Counted from the first letter of the stretch, positions 1 through 8,969 are shown. The stretch: DNA of 64,000 nucleotides from Streptomyces iconiensis (GCF_028657195.3 NZ_JANCPR020000020.1:62001-126000), one strand, 5' to 3'. The notes: a model not told the origin generated them from the sequence alone. Numbers and translations are program-made.

Positions 1-3
1 GCG

Positions 4-981
4 GTGAGCGGATTCGCACGCAGGCACGGCGCGCTGCTGGCACTGGCGCTCACGGTGGTGGTGGCCTCGCTGTCGTTCGACTCGTTCGCGACCGGCGACA
101 ACCTGGAGAACGTGGCGGTGTCCTCGGCGTTCCTGGCGATCGTCGCGCTGGGCATGACCTTCGTGATCGTCTCGGGCGGCATCGACCTGTCGGTCGGCTC
201 GGTCTTCGCGCTGGGCGGCGTGCTCGCCGCCTGGGGCTCGCGGCACGGGCCGCTGGTGGCGCTGGCGCTGCCCCTGGTGGTGTGCGGGCTGATCGGGCTG
301 GTCAACGGGCTGCTGATAGCGCGGGCCCGGCTGGCGCCTTTCATCGTCACGCTGGCGGCCATGCTCGGGGCGCGGGGCATCATGCTGAACATCACGGACG
401 AGGGCGCCGACACCTTCCTGGTGGCCAAGGACTCGCTCTTCGCCGATCTGGGCCGCGGCAAGCTGCTGGGCCTCGGCTTCCCTGTGTGGATCACGCTGGC
501 GCTGTTCGTCCTGGGCGGTGTGCTGCTGCGGCGCACCCGCTTCGGCCAGAACGTGTACGCCGTGGGCGGCAACGAGGACGCCGCCTCGCTGATGGGCACC
601 TCGGTGGCCCGTACGAAGGTGTCCGTCTATGTGCTGTCAGGGCTCCTCGCCGGTCTCGCGGGAGCCCTGAACGCGGCCTGGCTGACCTCGGGCGTCACGA
701 TCCTGGGTCAGGGCATGGAGCTGGAGGCGATCTCCGCCGTGGTGATCGGCGGCACGCTGCTGACGGGCGGTACGGGCTTCGTGAGCGGCTCGCTCGTCGG
801 GGTGCTCCTGCTCAAGGTCATCCAGAACGTCATCAACCAGATCGGATCGCTCGACTCCGCCTACCAGCAGGTGGTCAGCGGAGCGTTCCTGGTCCTGGTG
901 GTGGTGCTGCGGGTCAGACCCGTACGCCGCGCTCGCGCAGCCACGGGAGGGGGTCGACGCCGGAGCCCATCTCCGGGGTGA
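4..981 (+). CDS. Sugar ABC transporter permease, RbsC/YjfF-like
   Basis: Inner-membrane permease of the ribose/xylose/galactofuranose ABC importer class (BPD_transp_2 family). The 325 residues contain about 8-9 hydrophobic segments and the family's conserved GGIDLSVGS motif near residues 59-67. The GTG at base 4 overlaps a TGA at bases 5-7, as expected if an ATPase gene ends just upstream outside the window, so this start is likely but the operon is cut by the window edge. The last ~25 residues are Arg/Pro/Gly-rich and lie antisense over the 3' end of the M23 peptidase gene, so the C-terminus looks like read-on beyond the usual permease end. Substrate cannot be told from the sequence. Confidence 0.85.
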   Translation: MSGFARRHGALLALALTVVVASLSFDSFATGDNLENVAVSSAFLAIVALGMTFVIVSGGIDLSVGSVFALGGVLAAWGSRHGPLVALALPLVVCGLIGLVNGLLIARARLAPFIVTLAAMLGARGIMLNITDEGADTFLVAKDSLFADLGRGKLLGLGFPVWITLALFVLGGVLLRRTRFGQNVYAVGGNEDAASLMGTSVARTKVSVYVLSGLLAGLAGALNAAWLTSGVTILGQGMELEAISAVVIGGTLLTGGTGFVSGSLVGVLLLKVIQNVINQIGSLDSAYQQVVSGAFLVLVVVLRVRPVRRARAATGGGRRRSPSPG

Positions 982-2035
982 CGCGGGCCTCGAAGTGCAG
1001 GTGCGGCCCGGTGGAGTTGCCCGTGTTGCCTGACAGGCCCAGGCGCTGCCCGGCATCCACCTTCTCGCCCTGGCCTGCCTGGAGCCGGGAGAGGTGCGCG
1101 TACTGCGTGTAGTAGCCGTCGTGGTGGCGGACGACGATCTGGTTGCCGAAGGCGTCGCCGCAGCCGGTGGACACGACGACGCCGGGGCCTACGGAGCGTA
1201 CGGGCGTGCCGGTGTCGACGGCGAAGTCCTGTCCCGTGTGGCCGCTTGCCCAGCGGGAGCCCGACGAGGCGAAGCCCGCCGAGAGCACGTAGTCCTCGAC
1301 AGGCGCGACCCATCCCCGGCCCGAGCCGGCCCGGCTCCGGGGCGGCGGATCGCTGAACGGGCAGCCGCCTGGACCGCTCACGGGCATGGACTCGGCGGCG
1401 CGGGTGATGGGCCCCACAGCGGCGGCGGCGCGGGCCTCGGCCCGTTCACGCACCTTCTGTCTGGCCGCGCGGAGCCGGCGCTCGATGACGTGCTTGGCCG
1501 CCCGCTGCCGCGCGGCGTCGCGCTTGAGGCGGCGCAGTTCGGCACGGCCACTGGCGCGGTCACGTTCGAGGCGCCGCTGCGTGGTCTTCGTCGCGCGCAG
1601 CAGCCGCTTGAAGGCGTGCTCACCCTGGCGCTGCGCGTGCAGCCTGTCGAGCAGATGGTCGGGCGAGCGGGTCAGCATCAGCTGCGTTCCGGGGGCCCAA
1701 CCGCCCTGCTGGTACTGGAGACGCGCGACGCTGCCCAGCCGTCCGTGCAGCATGGCGAGGCGCTTCTTGCCCCGGCTCACGGCCCACTGGGTCCTGGCGA
1801 CCACGGCCCGCTGGCCGGCCGCCTTGCGCCGGGCCTTGTCGTAGCGGGCCGAGGCACGCGTCGCCTCGCGGTAGAGCCCCGCGACACTGCCGGGCAACCG
1901 CTCGGCGGCCTCGGCGGGGCCCGGGCGGGGGTCGGCTGCGACCACTCCGCCCGGTGCGGCGCCGGCGAGAACCACGGCACACAGCAGCGCTGCCGTGGTG
2001 GCCGGCGCGCGTCTGGTTGGTGCGTCCTGTGTCAT
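914..2035 (-). CDS. Secreted M23-family peptidoglycan peptidase
   Basis: Predicted exported murein endopeptidase of 373 residues. Residues 1-34 form a signal peptide with an Ala-rich core. Residues ~55-205 are Arg/Ala-rich and likely coiled coil, like the N-terminal regulatory helices of NlpD/EnvC-type proteins. Residues ~240-373 are the LytM domain, with zinc ligands H266 and D270 (GHTGQD), H347 (HLH) and catalytic-type H314 and H345, so the enzyme looks active. The ATG at 2035 is chosen because it starts the signal peptide; the open frame continues upstream without leader features. It converges on the sugar permease and shares 68 bp with it. Confidence 0.88.
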   Translation of the reverse strand: MTQDAPTRRAPATTAALLCAVVLAGAAPGGVVAADPRPGPAEAAERLPGSVAGLYREATRASARYDKARRKAAGQRAVVARTQWAVSRGKKRLAMLHGRLGSVARLQYQQGGWAPGTQLMLTRSPDHLLDRLHAQRQGEHAFKRLLRATKTTQRRLERDRASGRAELRRLKRDAARQRAAKHVIERRLRAARQKVRERAEARAAAAVGPITRAAESMPVSGPGGCPFSDPPPRSRAGSGRGWVAPVEDYVLSAGFASSGSRWASGHTGQDFAVDTGTPVRSVGPGVVVSTGCGDAFGNQIVVRHHDGYYTQYAHLSRLQAGQGEKVDAGQRLGLSGNTGNSTGPHLHFEARVTPEMGSGVDPLPWLRERGVRV

Positions 2036-2171
2036 TGCACGATCGTGCGCAGGTCCAGGCCCATACGGCAGCCCGTGGCCGCGCGGCACGCTGATGGCTT
2101 CGGCCGTTCGCCGCAATAACGTAGCCGGTACGGGCGGTTCAGCGGGCCGGACGGTTGGGCCGGCCGGCGGT

Positions 2172-2753
2172 TCAGCCCGCCAGCCGCTCCAGTACGGCAT
2201 CGAGGTCGCCGGCGCCGGAACGGTTGTAGGGGAGCTTGCCGAGCACGGTGGCCATGCCGCAGGTGCCCGTGACGGCGGAGAAGACGAGGCCGGCGCCGAT
2301 CGCGGCGGACAGCAGTCTGGCCCGGGGCCTGGCGAGCCCGGCGGCGAGCCCGGCGAGGACCAGCGAACCCGCGGCGAGGCGCACCTGGCGCTCCATGGGC
2401 CAGCGGTCGCCCGCGCCCTCGGCCCGGTCGGCGGGGTGGCCCTGCTGGGTCCATGCCGTGGTGCCGCCGCGCACGGAGGAGGCGGTCACCCCGGCGTCGG
2501 CGAGGGTGCGGCAGGCGCTGTCGGAGCGGTTGCCCGAGGCGCAGACGAGCGCGAGCTGTGCCTGCTGGGCCGCGACGCGCAGCGCGGAGACCGCCTCGCC
2601 GAGGCGGTCGAGCGGGACGTTGTGGGCGCCGGGGATGTGGCCCGAGGCGTACTCCCCGGGAGTGCGGACGTCGATGACGGTGAACTCGGGGCGCCGCGCT
2701 TCCAGTTCGGGAACGGTCAGCTGTGCCGGACGGCCCGTGGTGCTCTGGGTCAT
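2172..2753 (-). CDS. Rhodanese-domain membrane protein
   Basis: Sulfurtransferase-like protein of 193 residues. Residues ~10-110 are a single rhodanese domain with the active-site Cys at C71 in CASGNRS, so it should form a cysteine persulfide. Residues ~118-160 carry hydrophobic segments of the DUF2892 type, suggesting membrane anchoring, with a further Cys in the second one (GTCGMA). The ATG at 2753 has a GAAAGGAAG ribosome site. The gene is divergent from a CstR/CsoR-like repressor with a palindromic operator between them, which supports a role in sulfide or persulfide handling. Confidence 0.88.
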   Translation of the reverse strand: MTQSTTGRPAQLTVPELEARRPEFTVIDVRTPGEYASGHIPGAHNVPLDRLGEAVSALRVAAQQAQLALVCASGNRSDSACRTLADAGVTASSVRGGTTAWTQQGHPADRAEGAGDRWPMERQVRLAAGSLVLAGLAAGLARPRARLLSAAIGAGLVFSAVTGTCGMATVLGKLPYNRSGAGDLDAVLERLAG

Positions 2754-2805
2754 GGTGCTGTGCTTCCTTTCCGTCTGTACGGACCGCAGGCGGCGGGCCC
2801 GTACA

Positions 2806-2821
2806 ATACCCCTGCGGGTAT
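2806..2821. promoter_or_regulatory. CstR/CsoR-type operator
   Basis: A perfect inverted repeat ATACCC-CTGC-GGGTAT lies between the divergent rhodanese and CstR-like genes. This matches the GC-rich, A/T-bounded operators known for the CsoR/CstR family, so the repressor next door probably controls both genes. It is the only perfect palindrome in this 109-bp spacer. Confidence 0.75.
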
Positions 2822-2862
2822 TTACCACCGTATCGCGACGACGGACGAACGGGGAGAGAGCG

Positions 2863-3150
2863 ATGGAGCTGACACTGGTGGCCGAGGAGATGCGGTCCGT
2901 GCTGAACCGGCTGCGCAGGGCACAGGGCCAGATCGCCGGAGTGATCAAGATGATCGAGGACGGCAGGTCGTGCGACGAGGTCGTCACCCAGCTCGCCGCC
3001 GCCTCCCGCGCCCTGGACCGCGCGGGGTTCGCGATCATCGCGACGGGCCTGGAGCACTGCATGACCGAACCCGAGGGCGAGGGCGGGACCCCGGTTGACC
3101 GCGAGCAGATGCGGGCCCGGCTGGAGAAGCTGTTCCTTTCGCTGGCGTAA
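2863..3150 (+). CDS. CsoR/CstR-family persulfide or metal sensing repressor
   Basis: All-helical repressor of 95 residues (DUF156/CsoR family) with the signature RLRRAQGQIAG near residues 16-26. The two family cysteines are C37 and C66. The His that completes the Cu(I) site in CsoR, four residues before the second Cys, is replaced by G62. That pattern fits CstR-like sulfur sensors better than copper sensors, and the divergent rhodanese agrees. The ATG at 2863 follows GGGGAGAGAG. Assigning sulfur rather than copper sensing is inference from the missing His and the neighbour. Confidence 0.85.
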   Translation: MELTLVAEEMRSVLNRLRRAQGQIAGVIKMIEDGRSCDEVVTQLAAASRALDRAGFAIIATGLEHCMTEPEGEGGTPVDREQMRARLEKLFLSLA

Positions 3151-3191
3151 GGGCTCTCATGCCGGCGCCGGACGACGAGACCGGCGCGGGC

Positions 3192-3236
3192 GTCATGAGC
3201 GGCCGAAGTCCGCGGGGGTCATGAGCGGCCGAAGTC
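3192..3236. repeat. 26-bp tandem duplication at a gene end
   Basis: A 19-bp identical core (GTCATGAGCGGCCGAAGTC) occurs at 3192-3210 and 3218-3236, spaced 26 bp. The second copy includes the stop codon of the membrane-protein gene, so the duplication copies the gene's last codons and its stop just downstream of it. Confidence 0.8.
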
Positions 3237-3947
3237 GGGGCCCGAGTAGTCGGGTCCCGTGAAGTCGGGGCTGGAGTAGCGGCGCGGGGAGCGGTCGGGC
3301 CCCGGGGGTTCGGGGAGTGCGGGCTCCGAGGTGCCTTTGGTGTGCCGCTCCTCCAGGAGGCGTTGCAGGAACGGCAGCATTCCGCGTTCCAGCAGCGCCG
3401 TCTGCCACGCCTTGCGTGCCCGCTCCAGCTCTCCGGCGCGGCCGTGGCTGCGCTTGGAAGCGGCACGGTTGCGCAGCGCGGTGATCAGCAGCGCCGAGGT
3501 CGCGGCGGCCAGCGAGACGGCGCCGATACCGGCGCAGGCCCAGCCGGTGAGCACGAGGGAGTGGCCCAGGCCCTTCTGGACATCGGCCAGTTGGAGGACG
3601 CTGCCGAGCACGAGGAAGATCACGGCGGCGGCACCCGAGATGGCGGGGGCCAGTACGGCGAGCGCGGCGAGCAGGCCGCGGCCCCGTACGCCCGTGGGCC
3701 TGGTGCGGCGTGCGGCGCGCTTGTCGGCGCCCGCTCTGAGCTTGAGGAAGGCGGCGTACTCGGTACTCGCGGCCGACATGATCCGGTCGGTCGCCTCTCT
3801 CGCCTCGGCCTGGAGCGCCGTTGCGGCATCGGGTGCGGGCGCGCTGCGCAGGCCCTCGCGTACCCGGTCGGTACTCATGGCCTGGTGGAGTACGCGCTCG
3901 AAGTCCGGTCTGTCGCGCTTCTGGAGGCGGATAGGGCGGCTGTTCAC
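3219..3947 (-). CDS. Two-helix membrane protein of unknown function
   Basis: Protein of 242 residues with no function I recognise. Residues ~1-100 are hydrophilic, two hydrophobic segments lie near 105-135 and 143-170, then a basic helical stretch (RNRAASKRSHGRAGELERARK) and a Pro/Ser/Asp-rich tail with short GPDF/GPDY repeats. The GTG at 3947 is chosen over longer frames because GGGGAC precedes it and upstream codons read as low-complexity His/Arg/Thr. The layout (long cytoplasmic head, helical hairpin) is common in Streptomyces membrane proteins but gives no role. Confidence 0.65.
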   Translation of the reverse strand: MNSRPIRLQKRDRPDFERVLHQAMSTDRVREGLRSAPAPDAATALQAEAREATDRIMSAASTEYAAFLKLRAGADKRAARRTRPTGVRGRGLLAALAVLAPAISGAAAVIFLVLGSVLQLADVQKGLGHSLVLTGWACAGIGAVSLAAATSALLITALRNRAASKRSHGRAGELERARKAWQTALLERGMLPFLQRLLEERHTKGTSEPALPEPPGPDRSPRRYSSPDFTGPDYSGPDFGRS

Positions 3948-4240
3948 AGTGTCCCCATGGGTCTCGTGGCTACGGGCGCGGACAACGGTGCGGTGGCTGT
4001 GCTGTGTGCGTGTGCGGTGCCGTGTGCGTGAGCGGTGCCGCGAGCGCGTGCGGTGCTGCGCGCTGGGCCGTGCGTGCGGTGTCGGGGTCCCGGAGGTGCC
4101 GAGGTCCGCGGCCGGCGGGAAGCGTCCGGGAACCACGACGTGCCCCGTGCCCGGCCCGGCACGCCCTCTTCGCAGGTTCGCCTGGTGGCGGAGGGCGGAG
4201 GGTGTGGCAGGTCGGGAACGGGGCGTGGGGGCCGGTGAGT

Positions 4241-4816
4241 TCAGACGTTGACGCCGAAGTCCTGCGCGATCCCCGCGAGCCCGGAGGCGTAACCCTGGCC
4301 GACGGCGCGGAACTTCCACTCGGCGCCGTGCCGGTACAGCTCGCCGAAGACCATGGCGGTCTCGGTCGCGGCGTCCTCGCTCAGGTCGTAGCGCGCCAGC
4401 TCGGCGCCGCCCGCCTGGTTGATGACGCGGATGAACGCGTTGCTGACCTGGCCGAAGTTCTGGCTGCGCTGCTCGGCGTCGTGGATCGAGACCGGGAAGA
4501 CGATCTTGTCGATGTCGGCGGGCACGGCCGCGAGGTCGACCTTGATGGTCTCGTCGTCGCCCTCACCCTCACCCGTGAGGTTGTCACCGGTGTGCTCGAC
4601 GGAACCGTCGGGGCTGGTGAGGTTGTTGTAGAACACGAAGTGCTGGTCCGAGACGACCTTGCCCGACGCGTTGCACAGCAGCGCGCTGGCGTCGAGGTCG
4701 TAGTCGGTTCCGGTCGTCGTGCGCACGTCCCAGCCGAGCCCGACCAGGACCGCCGTCAGCCCCGGCGCCTCCTTGCTCAGCGATACGTTGCCGCCCTTGG
4801 CGAGTGAAACTCCCAC
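4241..4816 (-). CDS. TerD-family stress protein
   Basis: Calcium-binding TerD/CABP-family cytoplasmic protein of 191 residues, the family's usual length. It starts with the family's GVSLAKGGNVSL and has the acidic calcium-site segments TDYDLDAS (37-44) and GEGEGDDE. The GTG at 4816 follows GGAGGAGATT, a strong ribosome site. TerD proteins are linked to tellurite resistance and general envelope stress; Streptomyces carry many paralogues, and no other ter gene is nearby, so a specific tellurite role should not be assumed. Confidence 0.92.
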   Translation of the reverse strand: MGVSLAKGGNVSLSKEAPGLTAVLVGLGWDVRTTTGTDYDLDASALLCNASGKVVSDQHFVFYNNLTSPDGSVEHTGDNLTGEGEGDDETIKVDLAAVPADIDKIVFPVSIHDAEQRSQNFGQVSNAFIRVINQAGGAELARYDLSEDAATETAMVFGELYRHGAEWKFRAVGQGYASGLAGIAQDFGVNV

Positions 4817-4900
4817 AATCTCCTCCTGGGATCGGTTGACCGGATACCTTGAATCTACAGGACTGTAGAAGCTGACGGGTGGCCGGTCCCGCACGGCAAA

Positions 4901-4938
4901 GCCCTGGCGGGGGCCCGTTCCCGGAGCCCTGCCAGGGC
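4901..4938 (-). terminator. Hairpin after the MHS-transporter operon
   Basis: GCCCTGGC at 4901 pairs with GCCAGGGC ending at 4938, with further GGGGC/GCCC pairing inside. It sits just past the stop of the transporter gene and before the TerD start, with no U-tract, as is usual for Streptomyces terminators. Confidence 0.5.
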
Positions 4939-4976
4939 CGCGCTTCCGGCACCCCGGGAGGGTGCGCCGAGGAGCG

Positions 4977-6338
4977 TTACGAGGCGGGAAGCGGCGCCGC
5001 CTCCTCCGCGGCGGGGCCGGCAGCGGCCCCCGGCTCCTCGGTGACCGTCGTCCGCGTCAGCGAGAGATGGCGGGTCTCGCGGAAGGCGAGGGCGACGACC
5101 AGCGTGGAGACGACCGCCAGGCCCGCCAGATAGAAGCCGGGCGCAAGTGCCGTTCCCGAGGCGGCCACCAGCCCGGTGGCCACGAACGGGGCCGTGCCGC
5201 CGAACAGCACATAGGCGGCCGTGTAACCGATCGCTGAGCCACTGGCCCGCAGATGGCCGGGGAACATCTCCACCAGCGCCGGCACGTTCGAGGTGCCGAT
5301 GACGGCGACCAGCACCGCCAGTACCGAGGTCCCCGCCATGGCACCTGCCAGGCCCGTACCCATCAGCGCGAAGGCGGGCAGCGTCAGCACCGCGAACCCG
5401 CCGCACGCGATCAGGAGCAGCGGCTTGCGCCCGTAGCGGTCGCTGGCACGGGCCGCCAGGGGACAGGCGACGCAGTAGGCGAACATCGCGACCACCGCGG
5501 TGAGCATCGCCATGCTGCTGCTGTACCCCAGCTCCTGGGACATGTAGGCGATCATGTAGCTGCTCATGAGGTAGTAGCCGACGGCATTGGTGATGCTGTA
5601 GCCGAAGAGCGTGGCGATCTGCCGTCCGCACAGCTTCACCGCGTCACGCAGCGGGGTCGCCTCGACCTCCTGGCGCTGCTCCAACTCGCGGAAGACGGGG
5701 GTGTCCTCGACCCGTGAGCGCAGGTACAGGCCGATCAGGCCGAGCGGGGCCGCGATGAGGAACGGGACCCGCCAGCCCCAGCTCTGCATCGCCGCGTCGC
5801 CGAGCGTCGAGGTGAGGACCACGCCCACCATCGAGCCCGCGACGCTGGCCACGCCGACCGTCATCGGGACGGCGCCGGCGAAGCGGGCCCGTTTGCCGTC
5901 CGGCGCGTACTCCACGATGAAGGCCGAGGCGCCGGTGTACTCGCCGCCCGTGGAGAAGCCCTGGAGGGCCCGCAGCAGGAACAGCAGGATGGGCGCCGCG
6001 AGGCCGAGCGACGCGTACGTGGGCAGTACGCCGATGAAGAAGGTCGCCCCGCTCATCAGCAGCACGCTGAGCGCGAGCGCCTTGTTACGGCCCAGCCGGT
6101 CACCGTAGTGCCCGAAGAAGGCGGCTCCGACCGGACGGGCGACGAAGCCACCGGCGAAGATCGCCCATGTGGCGAGCAGCGAGGCCGTCGAGTCGTACTG
6201 GGGGAAGAAGAGACCGGCGATGGTCGCCGACATCACCGCGTACGCACCCGAGTCGAACCACTCGACGAAGTTGCCGATGGCGGTGGCCAGCGTGATCTTT
6301 CTGCGGTCCGCCGCTGTCCGGCCGGAGTCCTGTGTCAT
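4977..6338 (-). CDS. MFS transporter, metabolite:H+ symporter (MHS) type
   Basis: Twelve-helix secondary transporter of 453 residues. The N-terminal GNFVEWFDSGAYAV and the motif GHYGDRLGRNKAL after helix 2 are typical of the MHS subgroup (ProP, KgtP, ShiA). RALQGFSTGGEYTGA around helix 4 is another hallmark. It is the last gene of a minus-strand operon with an acyl-CoA ligase (28-bp gap) and an enoyl-CoA hydratase, so it probably imports the carboxylic acid that the ligase activates. The substrate is not visible from sequence. Confidence 0.9.
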   Translation of the reverse strand: MTQDSGRTAADRRKITLATAIGNFVEWFDSGAYAVMSATIAGLFFPQYDSTASLLATWAIFAGGFVARPVGAAFFGHYGDRLGRNKALALSVLLMSGATFFIGVLPTYASLGLAAPILLFLLRALQGFSTGGEYTGASAFIVEYAPDGKRARFAGAVPMTVGVASVAGSMVGVVLTSTLGDAAMQSWGWRVPFLIAAPLGLIGLYLRSRVEDTPVFRELEQRQEVEATPLRDAVKLCGRQIATLFGYSITNAVGYYLMSSYMIAYMSQELGYSSSMAMLTAVVAMFAYCVACPLAARASDRYGRKPLLLIACGGFAVLTLPAFALMGTGLAGAMAGTSVLAVLVAVIGTSNVPALVEMFPGHLRASGSAIGYTAAYVLFGGTAPFVATGLVAASGTALAPGFYLAGLAVVSTLVVALAFRETRHLSLTRTTVTEEPGAAAGPAAEEAAPLPAS

Positions 6339-6366
6339 GGGAACCTCGATCAGTCGGAGCGGACCC

Positions 6367-7965
6367 TCAGTCGGCGCTCGGTGGTGGGGTGTCGGTCCTG
6401 CGGGCACGCAGTTCGGCGCGGCGGATCTTTCCGGTGGCCGACCTGGGCAGGTCCGTGACGAACTCGATGTGCCGCGGGTAGGCGAAGCGCGAGTGGCCCT
6501 CCTTCGCGAAGGCCCTGATGGCGTCGGCCAGTTGATCGTCAGGGTCGTGGCCGTCCGCGAGCTGCACGAACGCCTTGACCGCCTGGCCCCGCACCGGGTC
6601 GGGCACGCCGACGACCCCCGCGTCTGCCACGGCGGGATGGGCGCGCAGCGCCTCTTCGACCTCGTAGGGGCCGACCCGGTAGCCGGAGGTCTTGATGACG
6701 TCGTCGGTGCGGCCGAGGAACCAGAAGTAGCCGTCCTCGTCCACGTACGCCTGGTCCTTGGTGTGGAACCAGGTGCCGCCGAAGGTCTCCAGCGACGCCT
6801 CCGGCCTGTTCCAGTAGCCCAGCGGGAACTGGGGGTTGGAGCGGGCGCGCAGACAGACCTCGCCCGGCTCGCCCTGGGGCACGGGCCGCTCCTCCTCGTC
6901 GAGCAGCGCGATGTCCCAGCCGGGCAGCGGGCGTCCCATGGAGCCGTCCTTGACGGGGACACCGGGGAAGTTGCCGATCAGCGGATAGGACTCGGTGGAG
7001 CCGTAGTAGTCCAGGAGCGTCACCCCGAACTGCTCGCGGAACCAGCCGATGAGGTCCTGGGTCAGCGGCTCGTTGGAGGAGCACACCACGCGCAGCCGCT
7101 GCGGGTAGCGGGTGCCCGCGTCCGGCACGGCCTCCCGCATCTTGCGCAGGAAGGTGGGGTTGACCAGCGCCGTTGTCACACCGTTGCGGGACATCGACGC
7201 CAGCAGCCCGGCCGGGTCGAAGCCGCCCGCCGGACGGTGGACGAGGTGGACGGCGCCGGCGCGCAGCGGGCCCATCAGCTTCGCCATGGACCAGGCCCAG
7301 TCGCCGGCGCCGTAGAACACGTCGCCGGGGCGCAGGTCGTGGCAGTGCGCGAACTCGTTGTGGCCCAGCAGGGTGCGGTGCGCGTGCACGATGCCCTTGG
7401 CGGGGCCCGTCGTGCCGGAGGTGTAGAAGATCAGCGCCGGATCGTCGGCCCGTGTGTCGGCGGTCTCGAACTCGGGCGCCAGCGCGGCGATCGCCGGGTC
7501 GTCGGCGTCCACGACGGTGCCCGTGAAGTCCGGGACGCGCCCCGCGCCCTGGGCCTCCGTGAGCAGCACGCTCGCGCCCGAGTCGGTGAGCCGGTAGGCG
7601 ATCGGCCCGTCGGCCCACAGCAGCGACATGGTGACGAGGACGGCTCCGGTGCGCAGCACGCCCAGATAGGCGGCCGGGGTGTCGGCGCGCTGCGGCAGCA
7701 TCACCGCGACCCGGTCCCCTGGGCGTACCCCGAGGCCGTGCAGATGGGCCGCGATCCGGCGGGAGTGGTCCTGGATCTCGCCCCAGAGGACCTCGCGGTG
7801 TGCGCCGGTGTGGTCCTCGTGGATGAGGGCGAGCTTCTCGCGCGGGTGGCGGTCGGCCACGTCGGCGGCCATGTTGTAGCGCTCGGGTACGTCCCAGCCG
7901 TGGTGGTCCGGTATCCCGGCGGGCGCGTGCCCCGGCGCCGTTCCGGTGGTTCCTGCGGTGTTCAT
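6367..7965 (-). CDS. Acyl-CoA synthetase (AMP-forming)
   Basis: ANL-superfamily ligase of 532 residues that would activate a carboxylic acid to its CoA thioester via an acyl-adenylate. The P-loop YTSGTTGPAKG is at 181-191, the DYYGSTES motif near the middle, the hinge GRTDDVIKTSGYR in the C-terminal third, and the catalytic lysine is K513 in SATGKIRR. It resembles medium-chain and benzoate/aryl-acid CoA ligases. It lies between the enoyl-CoA hydratase (40-bp gap) and the MHS transporter. Chain length and aromatic versus aliphatic preference are undecided. Confidence 0.9.
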   Translation of the reverse strand: MNTAGTTGTAPGHAPAGIPDHHGWDVPERYNMAADVADRHPREKLALIHEDHTGAHREVLWGEIQDHSRRIAAHLHGLGVRPGDRVAVMLPQRADTPAAYLGVLRTGAVLVTMSLLWADGPIAYRLTDSGASVLLTEAQGAGRVPDFTGTVVDADDPAIAALAPEFETADTRADDPALIFYTSGTTGPAKGIVHAHRTLLGHNEFAHCHDLRPGDVFYGAGDWAWSMAKLMGPLRAGAVHLVHRPAGGFDPAGLLASMSRNGVTTALVNPTFLRKMREAVPDAGTRYPQRLRVVCSSNEPLTQDLIGWFREQFGVTLLDYYGSTESYPLIGNFPGVPVKDGSMGRPLPGWDIALLDEEERPVPQGEPGEVCLRARSNPQFPLGYWNRPEASLETFGGTWFHTKDQAYVDEDGYFWFLGRTDDVIKTSGYRVGPYEVEEALRAHPAVADAGVVGVPDPVRGQAVKAFVQLADGHDPDDQLADAIRAFAKEGHSRFAYPRHIEFVTDLPRSATGKIRRAELRARRTDTPPPSAD

Positions 7966-8005
7966 GGTGGCGTTCTTCTCCCGTGGGGGTCAGTGACCGT
8001 GGGGG

Positions 8006-8851
8006 TCAGCGACGGCGGCCGGCGAGGAAGCGGGCCATCTCGCGCTGCGGCTCCCCCGTCGCGTAGGCGGCGGTGTGCACCTTCTTGGCCGCCTCCACCG
8101 ATTCGACGAGCGCGGCCTCGTCCAGCTCGCGGATGCGGGCCTTGGTGAGCGCGACGGCGCCCGGCGGCAACTCGCCCAGCTTCCGGGCCTGTTCGACGGC
8201 CGCGTGCAGCACCTGGTCGGGCTCGACGAGGCGGGTGAGCAGGCCGAGCCTGCGTGCTTCCTCGCCGTCCACCAGCTCGCCCGTCATGGCGAACTCGGTG
8301 GTCTTGGCCCGGCCGAGGATCTCCCACATGGCCCAGATACCGGTGATGCTCGGGATGCCGGAGAGCAGTTCGGGCTGGCCCATCCGCACGCCGGCGTGGC
8401 CGATGCGCAGGTCGGGCAGGAGCGCGAACTGGAAGCCCGAGCCGGCGACCACACCGTTCACGGCCGCAACGGTCGGCTTGTCGATGTCGCGTACGGCGCG
8501 GTAGAGCGCGTCGAAGCTGTCGATCCACGCCTCGGCCGCCGCGTGGTCGTCGGGGGCGATGTCCGTCGTCTCGCCGAGGTCCTGGCCCGCGCAGAAGGCG
8601 CGTCCAGCACCCGTGAGGACAATGGCTGTGACCTCGGGGTCCTCGGCCGCCTGACGGAGCAGGTCGATGAGGCGGCTGCGCATCGCGGCCGTCCAGGCGT
8701 TGAGCTTCTCCGGCCGGTTCAGGGTCACGACGGCGACGGGCCCCTCGTGGCTGAGAAGCACGGTCCCGGAGGCGTCCGCGCCGCCGGTCGCGCCGGTGCC
8801 GCTGTCGGTTCCGCCGGTGGTGCCGGAGTGGGTGCTGTCGGTGGCGTTCAC
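8006..8851 (-). CDS. Enoyl-CoA hydratase/isomerase
   Basis: Crotonase-fold enzyme of 281 residues with a ~25-residue Gly/Thr/Ser-rich N-terminal extension before the domain. The oxyanion-hole segments RAFCAGQDL and NGVVAGSGF are intact and a Glu is present in GQPELLSGIP. With the downstream ligase and transporter it suggests side-chain shortening or beta-oxidation-like breakdown of an imported acid. A phenylpropanoid (feruloyl-CoA-type) hydratase is possible but unproven. First gene of the operon, GTG start, GGAAAGG about 13 nt upstream. Confidence 0.88.
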   Translation of the reverse strand: MNATDSTHSGTTGGTDSGTGATGGADASGTVLLSHEGPVAVVTLNRPEKLNAWTAAMRSRLIDLLRQAAEDPEVTAIVLTGAGRAFCAGQDLGETTDIAPDDHAAAEAWIDSFDALYRAVRDIDKPTVAAVNGVVAGSGFQFALLPDLRIGHAGVRMGQPELLSGIPSITGIWAMWEILGRAKTTEFAMTGELVDGEEARRLGLLTRLVEPDQVLHAAVEQARKLGELPPGAVALTKARIRELDEAALVESVEAAKKVHTAAYATGEPQREMARFLAGRRR

Positions 8852-8969
8852 AGGTGCTGTGCCTTTCCGCAGGGGGGTTCGGCGGTTCTTCCGCTGGTCA
8901 CTCGCGAGTTGTCAGGCATACAAGCAGCCGTCACGCGCGGCTGACCAACACCAATGCGGACTGGCCGTG

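Noticed and set aside
282..1112. Long Arg/Ala-rich open frame overlapping the permease
   Set aside because: It is the alternative frame of the real permease and peptidase genes, with no domain or ribosome site; typical GC-rich shadow.
4241..4816. Tellurite-resistance operon
   Set aside because: Only one TerD-family gene is present and no other ter genes are near.
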